Notes: generated by a model not told the origin, from the sequence alone. A DNA stretch of 64,000 nt from Streptomyces sp. B93 (GCF_018070565.1 NZ_JAGPXL010000021.1:44847-108846); one strand, 5' to 3'. Shown: positions 53,116 to 60,562, numbered from the stretch's first letter. Numbers and translations are program-made.

Positions 53116-53351
53116 CAGATCCGCACCCCCCGGGCGCGGACGCGGGCCACGGCGGCCTCGACACCGATCGTGTCGACGGTCTTGATGCCCTTGGCGCTCA
53201 GCCGCAGCCGTACGTACCGGCCCTCGCTCGGCAGCCAGTAGCGCTTGGTCTGGATGTTGGGGTCGAAGCGGCGCGAGGTGCGCCGGTGGGAGTGGGAGAT
53301 CCGGTTGCCGAACCCGGGCCGGGCGCCGGTCAGCATGCAGTGCGCGGACAT
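53115..53351 (-). CDS. rpmB: Ribosomal protein L28, zinc-independent paralogue
   Basis: A 78-residue L28 (MSAHCMLTGARPGFGNRISHSHRRTSRRFDPN) with only one Cys where the zinc form has a CxxC pair. It is first gene of the rpmB-rpsN unit, starting 33 bases from the Zur box, and divergent from rpmG. Confidence 0.95.
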   Translation of the reverse strand: MSAHCMLTGARPGFGNRISHSHRRTSRRFDPNIQTKRYWLPSEGRYVRLRLSAKGIKTVDTIGVEAAVARVRARGVRI

Positions 53352-53384
53352 CGTGACGTACTACCTCACATCGGCTGTCGTAAA

Positions 53385-53399
53385 TGGGAATCGTTTTCA
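53385..53399. promoter_or_regulatory. Zur box in the divergent ribosomal-protein promoter
   Basis: TGGGAATCGTTTTCA is an imperfect 15-bp palindrome matching the actinobacterial Zur operator pattern (TGAAAACGATTCCCA on the other strand). It is centred between the divergent starts at 53351 and 53413, so it can repress both sides when zinc is plentiful. Confidence 0.85.
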
Positions 53400-53412
53400 G
53401 TAAGGTAGCAGC

Positions 53413-53577
53413 ATGGCACGCAACGAACTCCGTCCCGTCGTCAAACTCCGGTCCACGGCCGGGACCGGCTACACGTACGTCACCCGCAAGAACCGCCGCA
53501 ACGACCCGGACCGGCTGACCCTGCGCAAGTTCGACCCCGTCGTCGGCCGTCACGTCGACTTCCGAGAGGAGCGCTGA
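53413..53577 (+). CDS. rpmG: Ribosomal protein L33, zinc-independent paralogue
   Basis: A 54-residue L33 (MARNELRPVVKLRSTAGTGY ...) ending DFREER, without the two CxxC pairs of the zinc form. It starts 14 bases after the Zur box, so its transcript has a very short leader. rpmE2 begins 9 bases after its stop. Confidence 0.95.
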   Translation: MARNELRPVVKLRSTAGTGYTYVTRKNRRNDPDRLTLRKFDPVVGRHVDFREER

Positions 53578-53585
53578 TCACCGCC

Positions 53586-53843
53586 ATGCGCGAGGGAATC
53601 CACCCGGAGTACGGCCCCGTCGTCTTCCGCGACCGCGCCGCGAACCACGCCTTCCTGACCCGCTCCACGCTCGCCGGAGTGCCCACGGAGAAGACGATCG
53701 AGTGGGAGGACGGCAACACCTACCCCGTCGTCGACGTCGAGATCTCCGACGTCAGCCACCCCTTCTACACGGGTACCGCCCGCGTCCTGGACACCGCCGG
53801 GCGCGTCGAGCGCTTCGAGCGCCGGTACGGGAAGCAGGGCTGA
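53586..53843 (+). CDS. rpmE2: Ribosomal protein L31 type B
   Basis: An 85-residue type B L31 (MREGIHPEYGPVVFRDRAAN, later DVEISDVSHPFYTG) lacking the CxxC zinc site of RpmE. It is the zinc-starvation replacement for L31. Second gene of the rpmG-led unit; the COG0523 gene starts 5 bases after its stop. Confidence 0.95.
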   Translation: MREGIHPEYGPVVFRDRAANHAFLTRSTLAGVPTEKTIEWEDGNTYPVVDVEISDVSHPFYTGTARVLDTAGRVERFERRYGKQG

Positions 53844-53847
53844 GCCG

Positions 53848-54981
53848 GTGACCGAGCTTCCCGTCGTGATCGTCGGCGGGCTGCACGCCGACGCCCGTAC
53901 GGCGGCCGTCGAGCGGCTGCTCACCGAGGTGCCCGGCAGCGTCGTACTCCACCACGACCTGGCCACGGCGGCGGCCTCCGGGACCGTCGTACGGACCGTG
54001 CGCGACGCGTCCGGCATGCGGTCCTCCGGTGAGACGCCGCTGGTCAACGACTGCGCGTGCTGTGCGCTGCGCGAGGACCTGGTGCCGGAGCTGGAGCGGC
54101 TGGCGGCGGCCGGGGCGACCCGGCTCGCGATCGTCGAGCTGTGGGACTCCGTCGAGCCCAAGGCGATGGCCGAGGTGGTCACGGGCGGCGGGTTCACCGT
54201 CACCGGTGTGATCACCGCCGTCGACCCCGCGCTGGTGCTGCCGTACCTCGGCAACGGCGACGACCTCGCGGACGGCGGTCTCGCCGCGGCCGCCACCGAC
54301 CAGCGCACGGTCGCGGACACCTTCGCGCGGCAGCTGGAGTACGCCCCCGTCCTCGCCCTCGTCGACTCCCCGGAGGCCGACGAGGAGGACCGGGAGCTGC
54401 TGGCCCAGCTGCACCCGACGGCCCGTCAGGTGTACGTGGGCGACGGCGGCCTGGCGGGCGCCGCGCTCGCGGGCTTCGACGTGGAGGCCGCCGCCGCTGC
54501 CCAGCACCCGGCGTGCGCGCTGCTGCCCGCCGAGGCCGACGCGTGCGGCGTCACGACCCTGGTCTGGAACCGTCGCCGTCCCTTCCACCCCGGCCGGCTG
54601 TACGCCGCCCTGGAGGACCTGACCTGCGCCGCGGCCCGCAGCAGGGGGCGGTTCTGGCTCGCCGACCGGCCGGACACGCTGCTGCACTGGGACGCCGCCG
54701 GGGGCGCGCTGTGCGTGGAGAGCGCGGGTCCCTGGCTCGCCTCGCTGCCCGACGCGGCCTGGGAGATGGTGCCGCCGGTGCGCCGGGCGGCCGCCGCGCT
54801 GGACTGGCACCCGGAGCACGGCGACCGCTGCCAGCACCTGGTGTTCACGTCCCCCGGCCTCGACCGCGAGGGGCTCGCGGAGCTGCTGGAGACCTGTCTG
54901 CTCACCGACGCCGAGTACGCCGCCGGACGGGACGCCTGGAAGCGCTTGCCGCCCGCATTCGACACCCTTCTGGAGGTTTGA
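53848..54981 (+). CDS. COG0523 (CobW/ZigA-like) metallochaperone with lost P-loop
   Basis: A 377-residue protein of the G3E/COG0523 group often induced by Zur to deliver scarce zinc. The metal motif is present as NDCACCALRED (Cys69, Cys71, Cys72) and the C-terminal CobW_C region includes RCQHLVFTSPGLD. The N terminus reads VVIVGGLHADARTAAVERLL where the family has GxLGSGKTT, so the Walker A Lys-Thr is missing. GTP hydrolysis therefore looks impossible by the normal route. It lies between rpmE2 and rpsR in the zinc-scarcity operon. Confidence 0.88.
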   Translation: MTELPVVIVGGLHADARTAAVERLLTEVPGSVVLHHDLATAAASGTVVRTVRDASGMRSSGETPLVNDCACCALREDLVPELERLAAAGATRLAIVELWDSVEPKAMAEVVTGGGFTVTGVITAVDPALVLPYLGNGDDLADGGLAAAATDQRTVADTFARQLEYAPVLALVDSPEADEEDRELLAQLHPTARQVYVGDGGLAGAALAGFDVEAAAAAQHPACALLPAEADACGVTTLVWNRRRPFHPGRLYAALEDLTCAAARSRGRFWLADRPDTLLHWDAAGGALCVESAGPWLASLPDAAWEMVPPVRRAAAALDWHPEHGDRCQHLVFTSPGLDREGLAELLETCLLTDAEYAAGRDAWKRLPPAFDTLLEV

Positions 54982-54987
54982 TCCCTC

Positions 54988-55221
54988 ATGGTCCGCAAAG
55001 CTGACCGCAAGCCCGTCAAGAGCCGTCCCAACCCACTGCTCCAGGCGGGGGTCACCTATATCGACTACAAGGACACCGATCTGCTGCGGAAGTTCATCTC
55101 CGACCGCGGCAAGATCCGCAGCCGCCGGGTCACCCGGGTCACCGCCCAGCAGCAGCGACTGCTGGCCCGGGCGATCAAGAACGCGCGCGAGATGGCGCTG
55201 CTGCCGTACGCCGGTCGCTGA
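54988..55221 (+). CDS. rpsR: Ribosomal protein S18, zinc-independent paralogue
   Basis: A 77-residue S18 (MVRKADRKPVKSRPNPLLQA, then YKDTDLLRKFISDRGKIRSRRVT) with no Cys, unlike the zinc form. Last gene of the rpmG-rpmE2-COG0523-rpsR unit, 6 bases after the COG0523 stop. Confidence 0.95.
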   Translation: MVRKADRKPVKSRPNPLLQAGVTYIDYKDTDLLRKFISDRGKIRSRRVTRVTAQQQRLLARAIKNAREMALLPYAGR

Positions 55222-55238
55222 GCGATCACGGAAACCAT

Positions 55239-55289
55239 TAGGTAGGAGATTCCCTACGTTTGACGGGTAGGGAATCTCCTGCCTATCGT
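55239..55289 (+). promoter_or_regulatory. Promoter/operator of the VOC-ArsR-SRPBCC operon
   Basis: A 19-bp inverted repeat with one mismatch (left arm 55239-55257, right arm 55267-55285; right arm GTAGGGAATCTCCTGCCTA) surrounds a 9-base spacer containing part of the -35 TTGACG (55260-55265). The -10 TATCGT (55284-55289) follows after 18 bases, and the ATG comes 7 bases later. The operator overlaps both promoter boxes, so repression by the encoded ArsR-type protein is likely. Confidence 0.8.
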
Positions 55290-55296
55290 CGTCCGT

Positions 55297-55686
55297 ATGA
55301 CCACGGACACCACCCACATCACGCACGCTTCCTTCGTCACGCTCCCGGTCTCGGACCAGGACCGCGCCCTGCGCTTCTACACGGAGGTGCTCGGCTTCGA
55401 GGTCACCGCCGACCGGGAGACGCCGCCCGGACGGTGGCTCCAGGTGGCGCCCCGGGGCGCACAGACCGTCTTCACGCTCTCAGGGCCTGGCATGGGCGGT
55501 TTCGCACCCGGCTCCACGCAGGGGATCATGTTGCTCACGACCGATGTCGACGCCGACTGCGCGCGGCTCGCGGAAGCAGGGGTCGCCGTGCAGGGGCCCG
55601 ACGAACTGCCGTGGGGGCGGATGGCCTCCTTCCGGGACCCGGACGGCAACGGTCTGATGCTGCTGACGGAGAAGGAAGGCTTCTGA
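55297..55686 (+). CDS. VOC-family (glyoxalase/bleomycin-resistance-like) protein
   Basis: A 129-residue single VOC domain made of two beta-alpha-beta-beta-beta units (FVTLPVSDQDRALRFYTEVLGFEV; then LLTTDVDADCARLAEAG ending FRDPDGNGLMLL). It could bind a metal and act on a small electrophile or sequester a drug; the substrate is unknown. It is the first gene of an operon with an ArsR regulator and an SRPBCC protein, probably read from a leaderless transcript. Confidence 0.85.
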   Translation: MTTDTTHITHASFVTLPVSDQDRALRFYTEVLGFEVTADRETPPGRWLQVAPRGAQTVFTLSGPGMGGFAPGSTQGIMLLTTDVDADCARLAEAGVAVQGPDELPWGRMASFRDPDGNGLMLLTEKEGF

Positions 55687-55693
55687 CCGCACC

Positions 55694-56068
55694 ATGACCA
55701 CCACCGGGGCCGACGCCACCGGTGCCGGATCCGGCACCGCCGTCGAGGACCGTGTCTTCGCCGCGCTTGCCAACGCCACCCGCCGCGAGGTGCTGCGACT
55801 GCTGCGCGACGGCGGACCCCAGCCCGTCCAGGCCCTGGCCGACCACTTCGACATGCGGCGCCCCAGCCTCTCGGAACACCTCAAGGTGCTCCGGGAGGCC
55901 GGGCTCGTCTCCGAGCAGCGCGTCGGCCGCCAGCGCATCTACCGCCTGGAGGCGGCCCCGCTCGCCGAGGTGCAGGACTGGCTCCACCCGTACGAGCGGT
56001 TCTGGCGCGAGCAGCTCAAGGGCCTCGGCCGACTGCTCGACCGGATGCCCGACGACGACCTGGCATGA
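55694..56068 (+). CDS. ArsR-family transcriptional repressor
   Basis: A 124-residue winged-helix regulator (VFAALANATRREVLRLL, recognition region RRPSLSEHLKVLREAGLV, wing GRQRIYRL). There is no Cys metal site, so it senses something other than thiophilic metals. It belongs to the ArsR/AHSA1 pairing group, in which the regulator is co-transcribed with an SRPBCC ligand-binding protein. Probable binding site: the 19-bp inverted repeat at 55239-55285. Its stop overlaps the SRPBCC start by 4 bases. Confidence 0.88.
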   Translation: MTTTGADATGAGSGTAVEDRVFAALANATRREVLRLLRDGGPQPVQALADHFDMRRPSLSEHLKVLREAGLVSEQRVGRQRIYRLEAAPLAEVQDWLHPYERFWREQLKGLGRLLDRMPDDDLA

Positions 56069-56562
56069 ACCACGACGAGAGCTTCGACGAACGCTTCCCT
56101 GAGGGATCTGCCGACGCCGACCTCACCACCATCCGCGTGGACGAGTTCCTCCCGCACCCGCCCGCCAAGGTCTGGCGGGCCCTCACCGAGCCCGGACTGC
56201 TCGCGCAGTGGCAGATGCCCGGGGCGGCGGACTTCCGGCTGGAGGTCGGGCACCGCTACCGGATGACCTCCGTACCGCGCCCCAACTCCAACTTCTCCGG
56301 CGCGGTCGACGTGGAGGTGCTCGCCTACGACGACGGGCGGATGCTGCGGCTCCGCTGGGCCGACGCGGATCCGGCCCGTCCCGCGGACTGGACGATCACG
56401 TGGACCCTGGAACAGGAAGGGCGCGGTACGCGTCTGTTCCTAGTGCACGAGGGATTCGATCCGGACGACCCGGCGCAGATGATGGCGCGCAAGATCATGG
56501 ACGGGGGCTGGCGGTCGCATGTCCTGCGGAGTCTGGGGCAGACGCTGGAGAAGCTGCGGTGA
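56065..56562 (+). CDS. SRPBCC/AHSA1-domain protein
   Basis: A 165-residue START-like protein with a hydrophobic ligand-binding fold (VDEFLPHPPAKVWRALTEPGLLAQWQMPG ... GGWRSHVLRSLGQTLEKL). Such proteins beside ArsR regulators may bind the inducer or act as aromatase-like helpers. ATG 56065 overlaps the arsR-type stop. No enzyme residues can be assigned. Confidence 0.85.
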   Translation: MNHDESFDERFPEGSADADLTTIRVDEFLPHPPAKVWRALTEPGLLAQWQMPGAADFRLEVGHRYRMTSVPRPNSNFSGAVDVEVLAYDDGRMLRLRWADADPARPADWTITWTLEQEGRGTRLFLVHEGFDPDDPAQMMARKIMDGGWRSHVLRSLGQTLEKLR

Positions 56563-56620
56563 GGCGGTCGGGCAGCCTCGCCATCGCGACGGTCAACCTG
56601 TAACCACGGGAACACCCCTC

Positions 56621-56680
56621 GTGCACGTGCATCTGCGCATGCATGTGCGCCTGCATATGCTCATGCGGCTGCACATGAAC
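56621..56680 (+). repeat. Array of five degenerate 12-bp repeats upstream of DUF397 gene
   Basis: Consecutive units GTGCACGTGCAT, CTGCGCATGCAT, GTGCGCCTGCAT, ATGCTCATGCGG and CTGCACATGAAC follow the pattern nTGCnCnTGCAT with a 6-base sub-period. The array ends 73 bases before the DUF397 start, in the promoter region. The same units recur inverted at 57741-57772. Confidence 0.8.
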
Positions 56681-56753
56681 GAGGTTATGATCCGGGTCAG
56701 TTGACCACTGCATCAATGGCCACACCAGCCAGTGCACCATCGGGGAGCGACCT

Positions 56754-57014
56754 GTGGATCACGACGTGTACAACGGCATGGACGTGTACAACGGCATGGC
56801 CGCCACCGAACTGGGCGGCGTGGCCTGGCAGAAGAGCCGACACAGCAACTCGCAGGGCTCCTGCGTGGAGTTCGCGCGGCTGCCCGGCGGAGAGGTGGCG
56901 GTGCGCAACAGCCGCTTCCCCGACGGGCCCGCGCTCGTCTACACCCGCGCGGAGATCGAGGCGATGCTGCTCGGGATCAAGGACGGCGAGTTCGACCACC
57001 TGATCGCGGGGTGA
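56754..57014 (+). CDS. DUF397 protein
   Basis: An 86-residue protein with the DUF397 core WQKSRHSNSQGSCVEFARLPGGEVAVRNSRFPDGPALVYTRAEIEAML. DUF397 proteins are abundant in Streptomyces and are encoded beside XRE-type WhiJ-like regulators, with which they likely interact. The N terminus carries an 18-base tandem duplication (56763-56780 and 56781-56798) giving DVYNGM twice. GTG 56754 has GGGGAG 7 bases upstream. Confidence 0.85.
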   Translation: MDHDVYNGMDVYNGMAATELGGVAWQKSRHSNSQGSCVEFARLPGGEVAVRNSRFPDGPALVYTRAEIEAMLLGIKDGEFDHLIAG

Positions 57015-57107
57015 CCGCACCGCCGTCCATACGCCGCGACTTTCCGTTACCGGGTGAAGACGGAATGTAACGCGCGTAGAGTCCGGGCGTCGGAACGTGC
57101 CGGTTCG

Positions 57108-57671
57108 TCAGGCGTCCTGCCGGGCCTCTCTGACGTCCGCCGCGAGTGCGTCGGTCATGCGTCCGTCCGGCTGGAGCCGGAACAGTGCCCAGACGACCTT
57201 GCCGGTGAGCGTCCCGGCCAGCGGGTGCCAGCCCCAGCTGTCGCAGAAGGAGTCGACGAGGAACAGGCCCCGGCCGGACTCCGCCGAGAAGTCGTCGGCG
57301 TCCCGGGCGACCGGGGTGTCGTTGCTGGGGTCGCGCACCGCGCACACCAGTCGCTCCGTCCAGCGCATCAGATGCAGCCGTACGGGAGGTTCCTGGCCGG
57401 GGGGGCCGTTCACGCCGCGCGTCGTGGAGGTCGTGGGGACCGCGTGGCGCAGCGCGTTGGTGACGAGTTCCGACACCACCAGACAGACATCGTCGAACCG
57501 GTCGCCGATGCCCCACTGGTCGAGCGTGCCACGGGTGAACCGCCGTGCGTCGCGCACCGCTTCGTAACGGGCGGGCAGGGCGCAGGAGGACGCCGAGGAC
57601 ACGGCCGAGGGATCCATTGGCGGAAGGCCCTGCCTTAAAGGCTCGAGCATGGTCGATCCATTCGTCCCCAT
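57108..57671 (-). CDS. RsbW/AbaA-like histidine-kinase-type ATPase
   Basis: A 187-residue HATPase_c_2 protein with an intact N-box VSELVTNALRHA, DPSNDTP as G1-like box and SGRGLFLVDSFCDSWGW as G2, so ATP binding is plausible. In Streptomyces such proteins accompany DUF397 and XRE-DUF5753 genes (WhiJ-type sets affecting development). ATG 57671 with GGGAG 8 bases upstream is preferred; ATG 57650 and ATG 57617 are alternatives. A TTA codon at 57636-57638 (minus strand) follows the first two starts, implying bldA tRNA dependence. Confidence 0.85.
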   Translation of the reverse strand: MGTNGSTMLEPLRQGLPPMDPSAVSSASSCALPARYEAVRDARRFTRGTLDQWGIGDRFDDVCLVVSELVTNALRHAVPTTSTTRGVNGPPGQEPPVRLHLMRWTERLVCAVRDPSNDTPVARDADDFSAESGRGLFLVDSFCDSWGWHPLAGTLTGKVVWALFRLQPDGRMTDALAADVREARQDA

Positions 57672-58022
57672 GCGAGGCACTCCCGGGAATTCGCGGACGG
57701 TGCGAGGCGGCGGTGGTGCGGGACCATGGTTTCGGATGCGTACAGCAGATGCAAGGGCAGATGCACGTGCACGCGACCGAATTGGACCCTCCCGTACCGC
57801 TTCTTGGCCATTTTTTCCGCCGTCTTCGAGCCGTTTTCCTGCGGAACCCTTCCCTTCCCGGCCCCGCCCCTCCGTCCACCCTCTTCCCTCCTCTCTCTTG
57901 ACTCGGCCGGAACCCGGGCGGAATCTTTGGCTTCTTTCCATCTCTGTAACCGGGCGAGTACTGCTCGGAGTGTTTTAGTGGCAGACTGCGGGCCCTGAAG
58001 ACGGTTGGGGAGGCTGGCGAAC
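57672..58022. promoter_or_regulatory. Divergent promoter region between ATPase and XRE genes
   Basis: 351 bases with the inverted 12-bp repeat units at 57741-57772 near the ATPase side, a pyrimidine-rich tract (about 57830-57900), TTGACT at 57899 and an AT-richer stretch (about 57920-57985) near the XRE side. No clear -10 boxes can be fixed. Confidence 0.5.
57741..57772 (-). repeat. Inverted copy of the 12-bp repeat array upstream of the ATPase gene
   Basis: Read on the minus strand the units are GTGCACGTGCAT, CTGCCCTTGCAT and a partial CTGCTGTA. The first 16 bases are identical to 56621-56636. It lies about 70-100 bases upstream of the ATPase start. Confidence 0.8.
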
Positions 58023-58883
58023 GTGAGTGCGGGAGAGCCCGGATCGGTGGTGCGGCGGATGCTGCTCGGCTCGCAACTCAGGCGACTCCGAGAGGCGCGC
58101 GGCATCACGCGCGAAGCGGCGGGTTACTCGATCCGTGCCTCGGAGTCGAAGATCAGCCGGATGGAGTTGGGCCGGGTGAGCTTCAAGACAAGGGACGTCG
58201 AGGATCTGCTGACCCTCTACGGCATCACGGACGACACGGAACGCAACTCACTGCTCTCCCTCGCCCGCGAGGCCAATGTCGCGGGCTGGTGGCACAGTTA
58301 CTCGGACGTCTTGCCGAGCTGGTTCCCGACCTACGTGGGCCTGGAGGGGGCGGCCTCCGTCATCCGCGCGTACGAGGTGCAGTTCGTGCACGGGCTGCTC
58401 CAGACCGAGGCGTACGCGCGAGCGGTCGTCCGGCGCGGCATGGAGGGCGCGAGCGAGGCGGACGTGGAGCGGCGCGTGGCACTGCGCCTGGAACGGCAGA
58501 AGCACCTCGTCTCCGAGAACGCCCCCGACTTCCACATCGTCCTCGACGAGGCCGCCCTGCGCCGCCCCTACGGCGACCGCGAGGTGATGCGCGGCCAGCT
58601 CCAGCACCTGATCGAGTTCTCCGAGCGGCCCAACGTACGGCTCCAGATCATGCCGTTCAGCTTCGGCGGGCACTCCGGTGAGAGCGGAGCCTTCACCATC
58701 CTCAGCTTCCCGGAGTCCGACCTGTCGGACGTCGTCTATCTGGAGCAGCTCACCAGTGCGCTCTATCTGGACAAGCCGGAGGACGTGGCCCAGTACGAAA
58801 AGGCCCTGAAAGAGCTGCAACGGGACAGTCCGGGCCCCGACGCCAGCCGGGACCTGCTGCGCGGCCTGCTCCAGCTCTCCTGA
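58023..58883 (+). CDS. XRE-family regulator with DUF5753 domain (WhiJ-like)
   Basis: A 286-residue protein. N-terminal Cro/CI helix-turn-helix (LGSQLRRLREARGITREAAGYSIRASESKISRMELGRV) and a C-terminal DUF5753 ligand/partner domain (WFPTYVGLEGAASVIRAYEVQFVHGLLQTEAYARAV ... SGAFTILSFP). This architecture is the WhiJ/Scr1-like regulator class of Streptomyces, normally linked to DUF397 and an AbaA-like ATPase, as here. GTG 58023 has GGGGAGG 9 bases upstream. Likely to bind the shared repeats; that is inference. Confidence 0.9.
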   Translation: MSAGEPGSVVRRMLLGSQLRRLREARGITREAAGYSIRASESKISRMELGRVSFKTRDVEDLLTLYGITDDTERNSLLSLAREANVAGWWHSYSDVLPSWFPTYVGLEGAASVIRAYEVQFVHGLLQTEAYARAVVRRGMEGASEADVERRVALRLERQKHLVSENAPDFHIVLDEAALRRPYGDREVMRGQLQHLIEFSERPNVRLQIMPFSFGGHSGESGAFTILSFPESDLSDVVYLEQLTSALYLDKPEDVAQYEKALKELQRDSPGPDASRDLLRGLLQLS

Positions 58884-59010
58884 ACTCTCCGGAAACAACC
58901 GCTCCAACTGAGCGTCGGCACAAGTACGATGACGAACGATCAGGCTGTCAAGTCGATCATCTTTCCGCCATCTTTCCGCATCGTCCTGCGGCAGGGGATT
59001 GAGGGATCAC

Positions 59011-60471
59011 ATGTCGTCGTACTTCACCGACCTGGCTCAGCAGTACATCGACGGTGAGTGGCGCCCGGGCACCGGCTCCTGGGACATCATCGACTGCAAT
59101 CCGTACGACGGCGAGAAGCTGGCCTCGATCACGATAGCCACGGTCGACGAGATAGATCAGGCCTACCGCGCCGCCGCCCGCGCCCAGCGGGACTGGGCCG
59201 CCGCGGGTGCCTTCGCGCGGCGGGCCGTGCTGGAGAAGGCGCTGCGCCTGGTGGAGGAGCGCGAGCAGGAGATCACCGAGGTGATCATCGCCGAGCTGGG
59301 CGGCACCGGGCTGAAGGCCGCCTTCGAACTCCACCTCGCCAAGGAGTTCCTGCGCGAGTCGGTCAACCTGACGATGCGTCCGGAGACCAAGGTCCTGCCG
59401 TCCCCGGACCCCGGCAAGGAGAACCGCCTCTACCGCGCTCCCGTCGGTGTCGTCGGCGTCATCAGCCCCTTCAACTTCCCCTTCCTGCTCTCCCTGAAGT
59501 CCGTCGCCCCCGCCCTCGCCCTCGGCAACGGCGTCGTCCTCAAGCCGCACCAGGACACCCCGGTCACCGGCGGCTCCCTGGTCGCGAAGATCTTCGAGGA
59601 CGCGGGGCTGCCCCCCGGACTCCTCAACGTGATCATCACGGACATCGCGGAGATCGGCGACGCCTTCATCGAGCACCCCGTGCCGAAGGTCATCTCCTTC
59701 ACCGGCTCCGACAAGGTCGGCCGCCATGTCGCCACCGTCTGCGCCGGGCAGTTCAAGCGCACCATCCTCGAACTGGGCGGCAACAGCGCCCTCGTCGTCC
59801 TCGACGACGCCGACATCGACTACGCCGTCGACGCCGCCGTCTTCAGCCGGTACGTCCATCAGGGCCAGGTCTGCATGGCCGCCAACCGTGTCCTGGTGGA
59901 CCGCTCGATCGCCGCGGAGTTCACCGACAAGTTCGTCGCCAAGGTGAAGTCCCTCCCGGCCGGTGACCCGAGCGACCCGGCGACCGTCATCGGCCCGGTG
60001 ATCAACTCCTCGCAGGCCGAGTCGATCTCCAGCACCGTCGAGCAGGCCATCGCCCAGGGCGCCACCGCCCTCGTGCACGGCACCACCACCGACAACCTCG
60101 TCGAGCCGTCGGTGCTGACCGGCCTCCCCGCCGACTCGCCCCTGCTCCGCCAGGAGGTCTTCGGCCCCGTCGCCTTCCTCATCCCCTTTGACGGTGAGGA
60201 GGAGGCCGTACGCATCGTCAACGACACCCCCTACGGCCTCAGCGGCGCCGTCCACACCGGTGACGTGGAGCGCGGTGTGCGCTTCGCCCAGCGGATCGAC
60301 ACCGGGATGTTCCACGTCAACGACGGCACCGTCCATGACGAGCCCCTCGTGCCGTTCGGCGGCGAGAAGAACTCGGGCGTCGGCCGGCTGAACGGCGAGA
60401 CGACCCTGGACGCCTTCACCACCCTCAAGTGGATCTCGATCCAGCACGGCCGCAGCGGCTTCCCGTTCTGA
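59011..60471 (+). CDS. NAD(P)+-dependent aldehyde dehydrogenase (benzaldehyde/vanillin type)
   Basis: A 486-residue aldehyde dehydrogenase: cofactor motif FTGSDKVGRH, general base Glu254 in LELGGNS, catalytic Cys288 in GQVCMAANR and EVFGPVAFL. The pattern (YRAPVGVVGVISPFNFPF, PLVPFGGEKNSGVGR) resembles benzaldehyde and salicylaldehyde-type dehydrogenases, so an aromatic aldehyde is a reasonable substrate guess. ATG 59011 has GAGGGA upstream. Single gene, ending at a strong shared terminator. Confidence 0.9.
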   Translation: MSSYFTDLAQQYIDGEWRPGTGSWDIIDCNPYDGEKLASITIATVDEIDQAYRAAARAQRDWAAAGAFARRAVLEKALRLVEEREQEITEVIIAELGGTGLKAAFELHLAKEFLRESVNLTMRPETKVLPSPDPGKENRLYRAPVGVVGVISPFNFPFLLSLKSVAPALALGNGVVLKPHQDTPVTGGSLVAKIFEDAGLPPGLLNVIITDIAEIGDAFIEHPVPKVISFTGSDKVGRHVATVCAGQFKRTILELGGNSALVVLDDADIDYAVDAAVFSRYVHQGQVCMAANRVLVDRSIAAEFTDKFVAKVKSLPAGDPSDPATVIGPVINSSQAESISSTVEQAIAQGATALVHGTTTDNLVEPSVLTGLPADSPLLRQEVFGPVAFLIPFDGEEEAVRIVNDTPYGLSGAVHTGDVERGVRFAQRIDTGMFHVNDGTVHDEPLVPFGGEKNSGVGRLNGETTLDAFTTLKWISIQHGRSGFPF

Positions 60472-60498
60472 GGTCCTGAGCGGGGCAGCGCACCCGGA

Positions 60499-60553
60499 AA
60501 CGACCGTCGGCGGTCAGGACAGGCCTTCGCCTTCCTGACCGCCGACGGTCGTT
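60499..60553. terminator. Bidirectional terminator between convergent genes
   Basis: Perfect 21-bp arms (60499-60519 and 60533-60553) with the loop further paired as AGGC/GCCT. It serves the aldehyde dehydrogenase gene from the left and the DedA gene from the right. Confidence 0.92.
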
Positions 60554-60562
60554 CTCGCTGCC

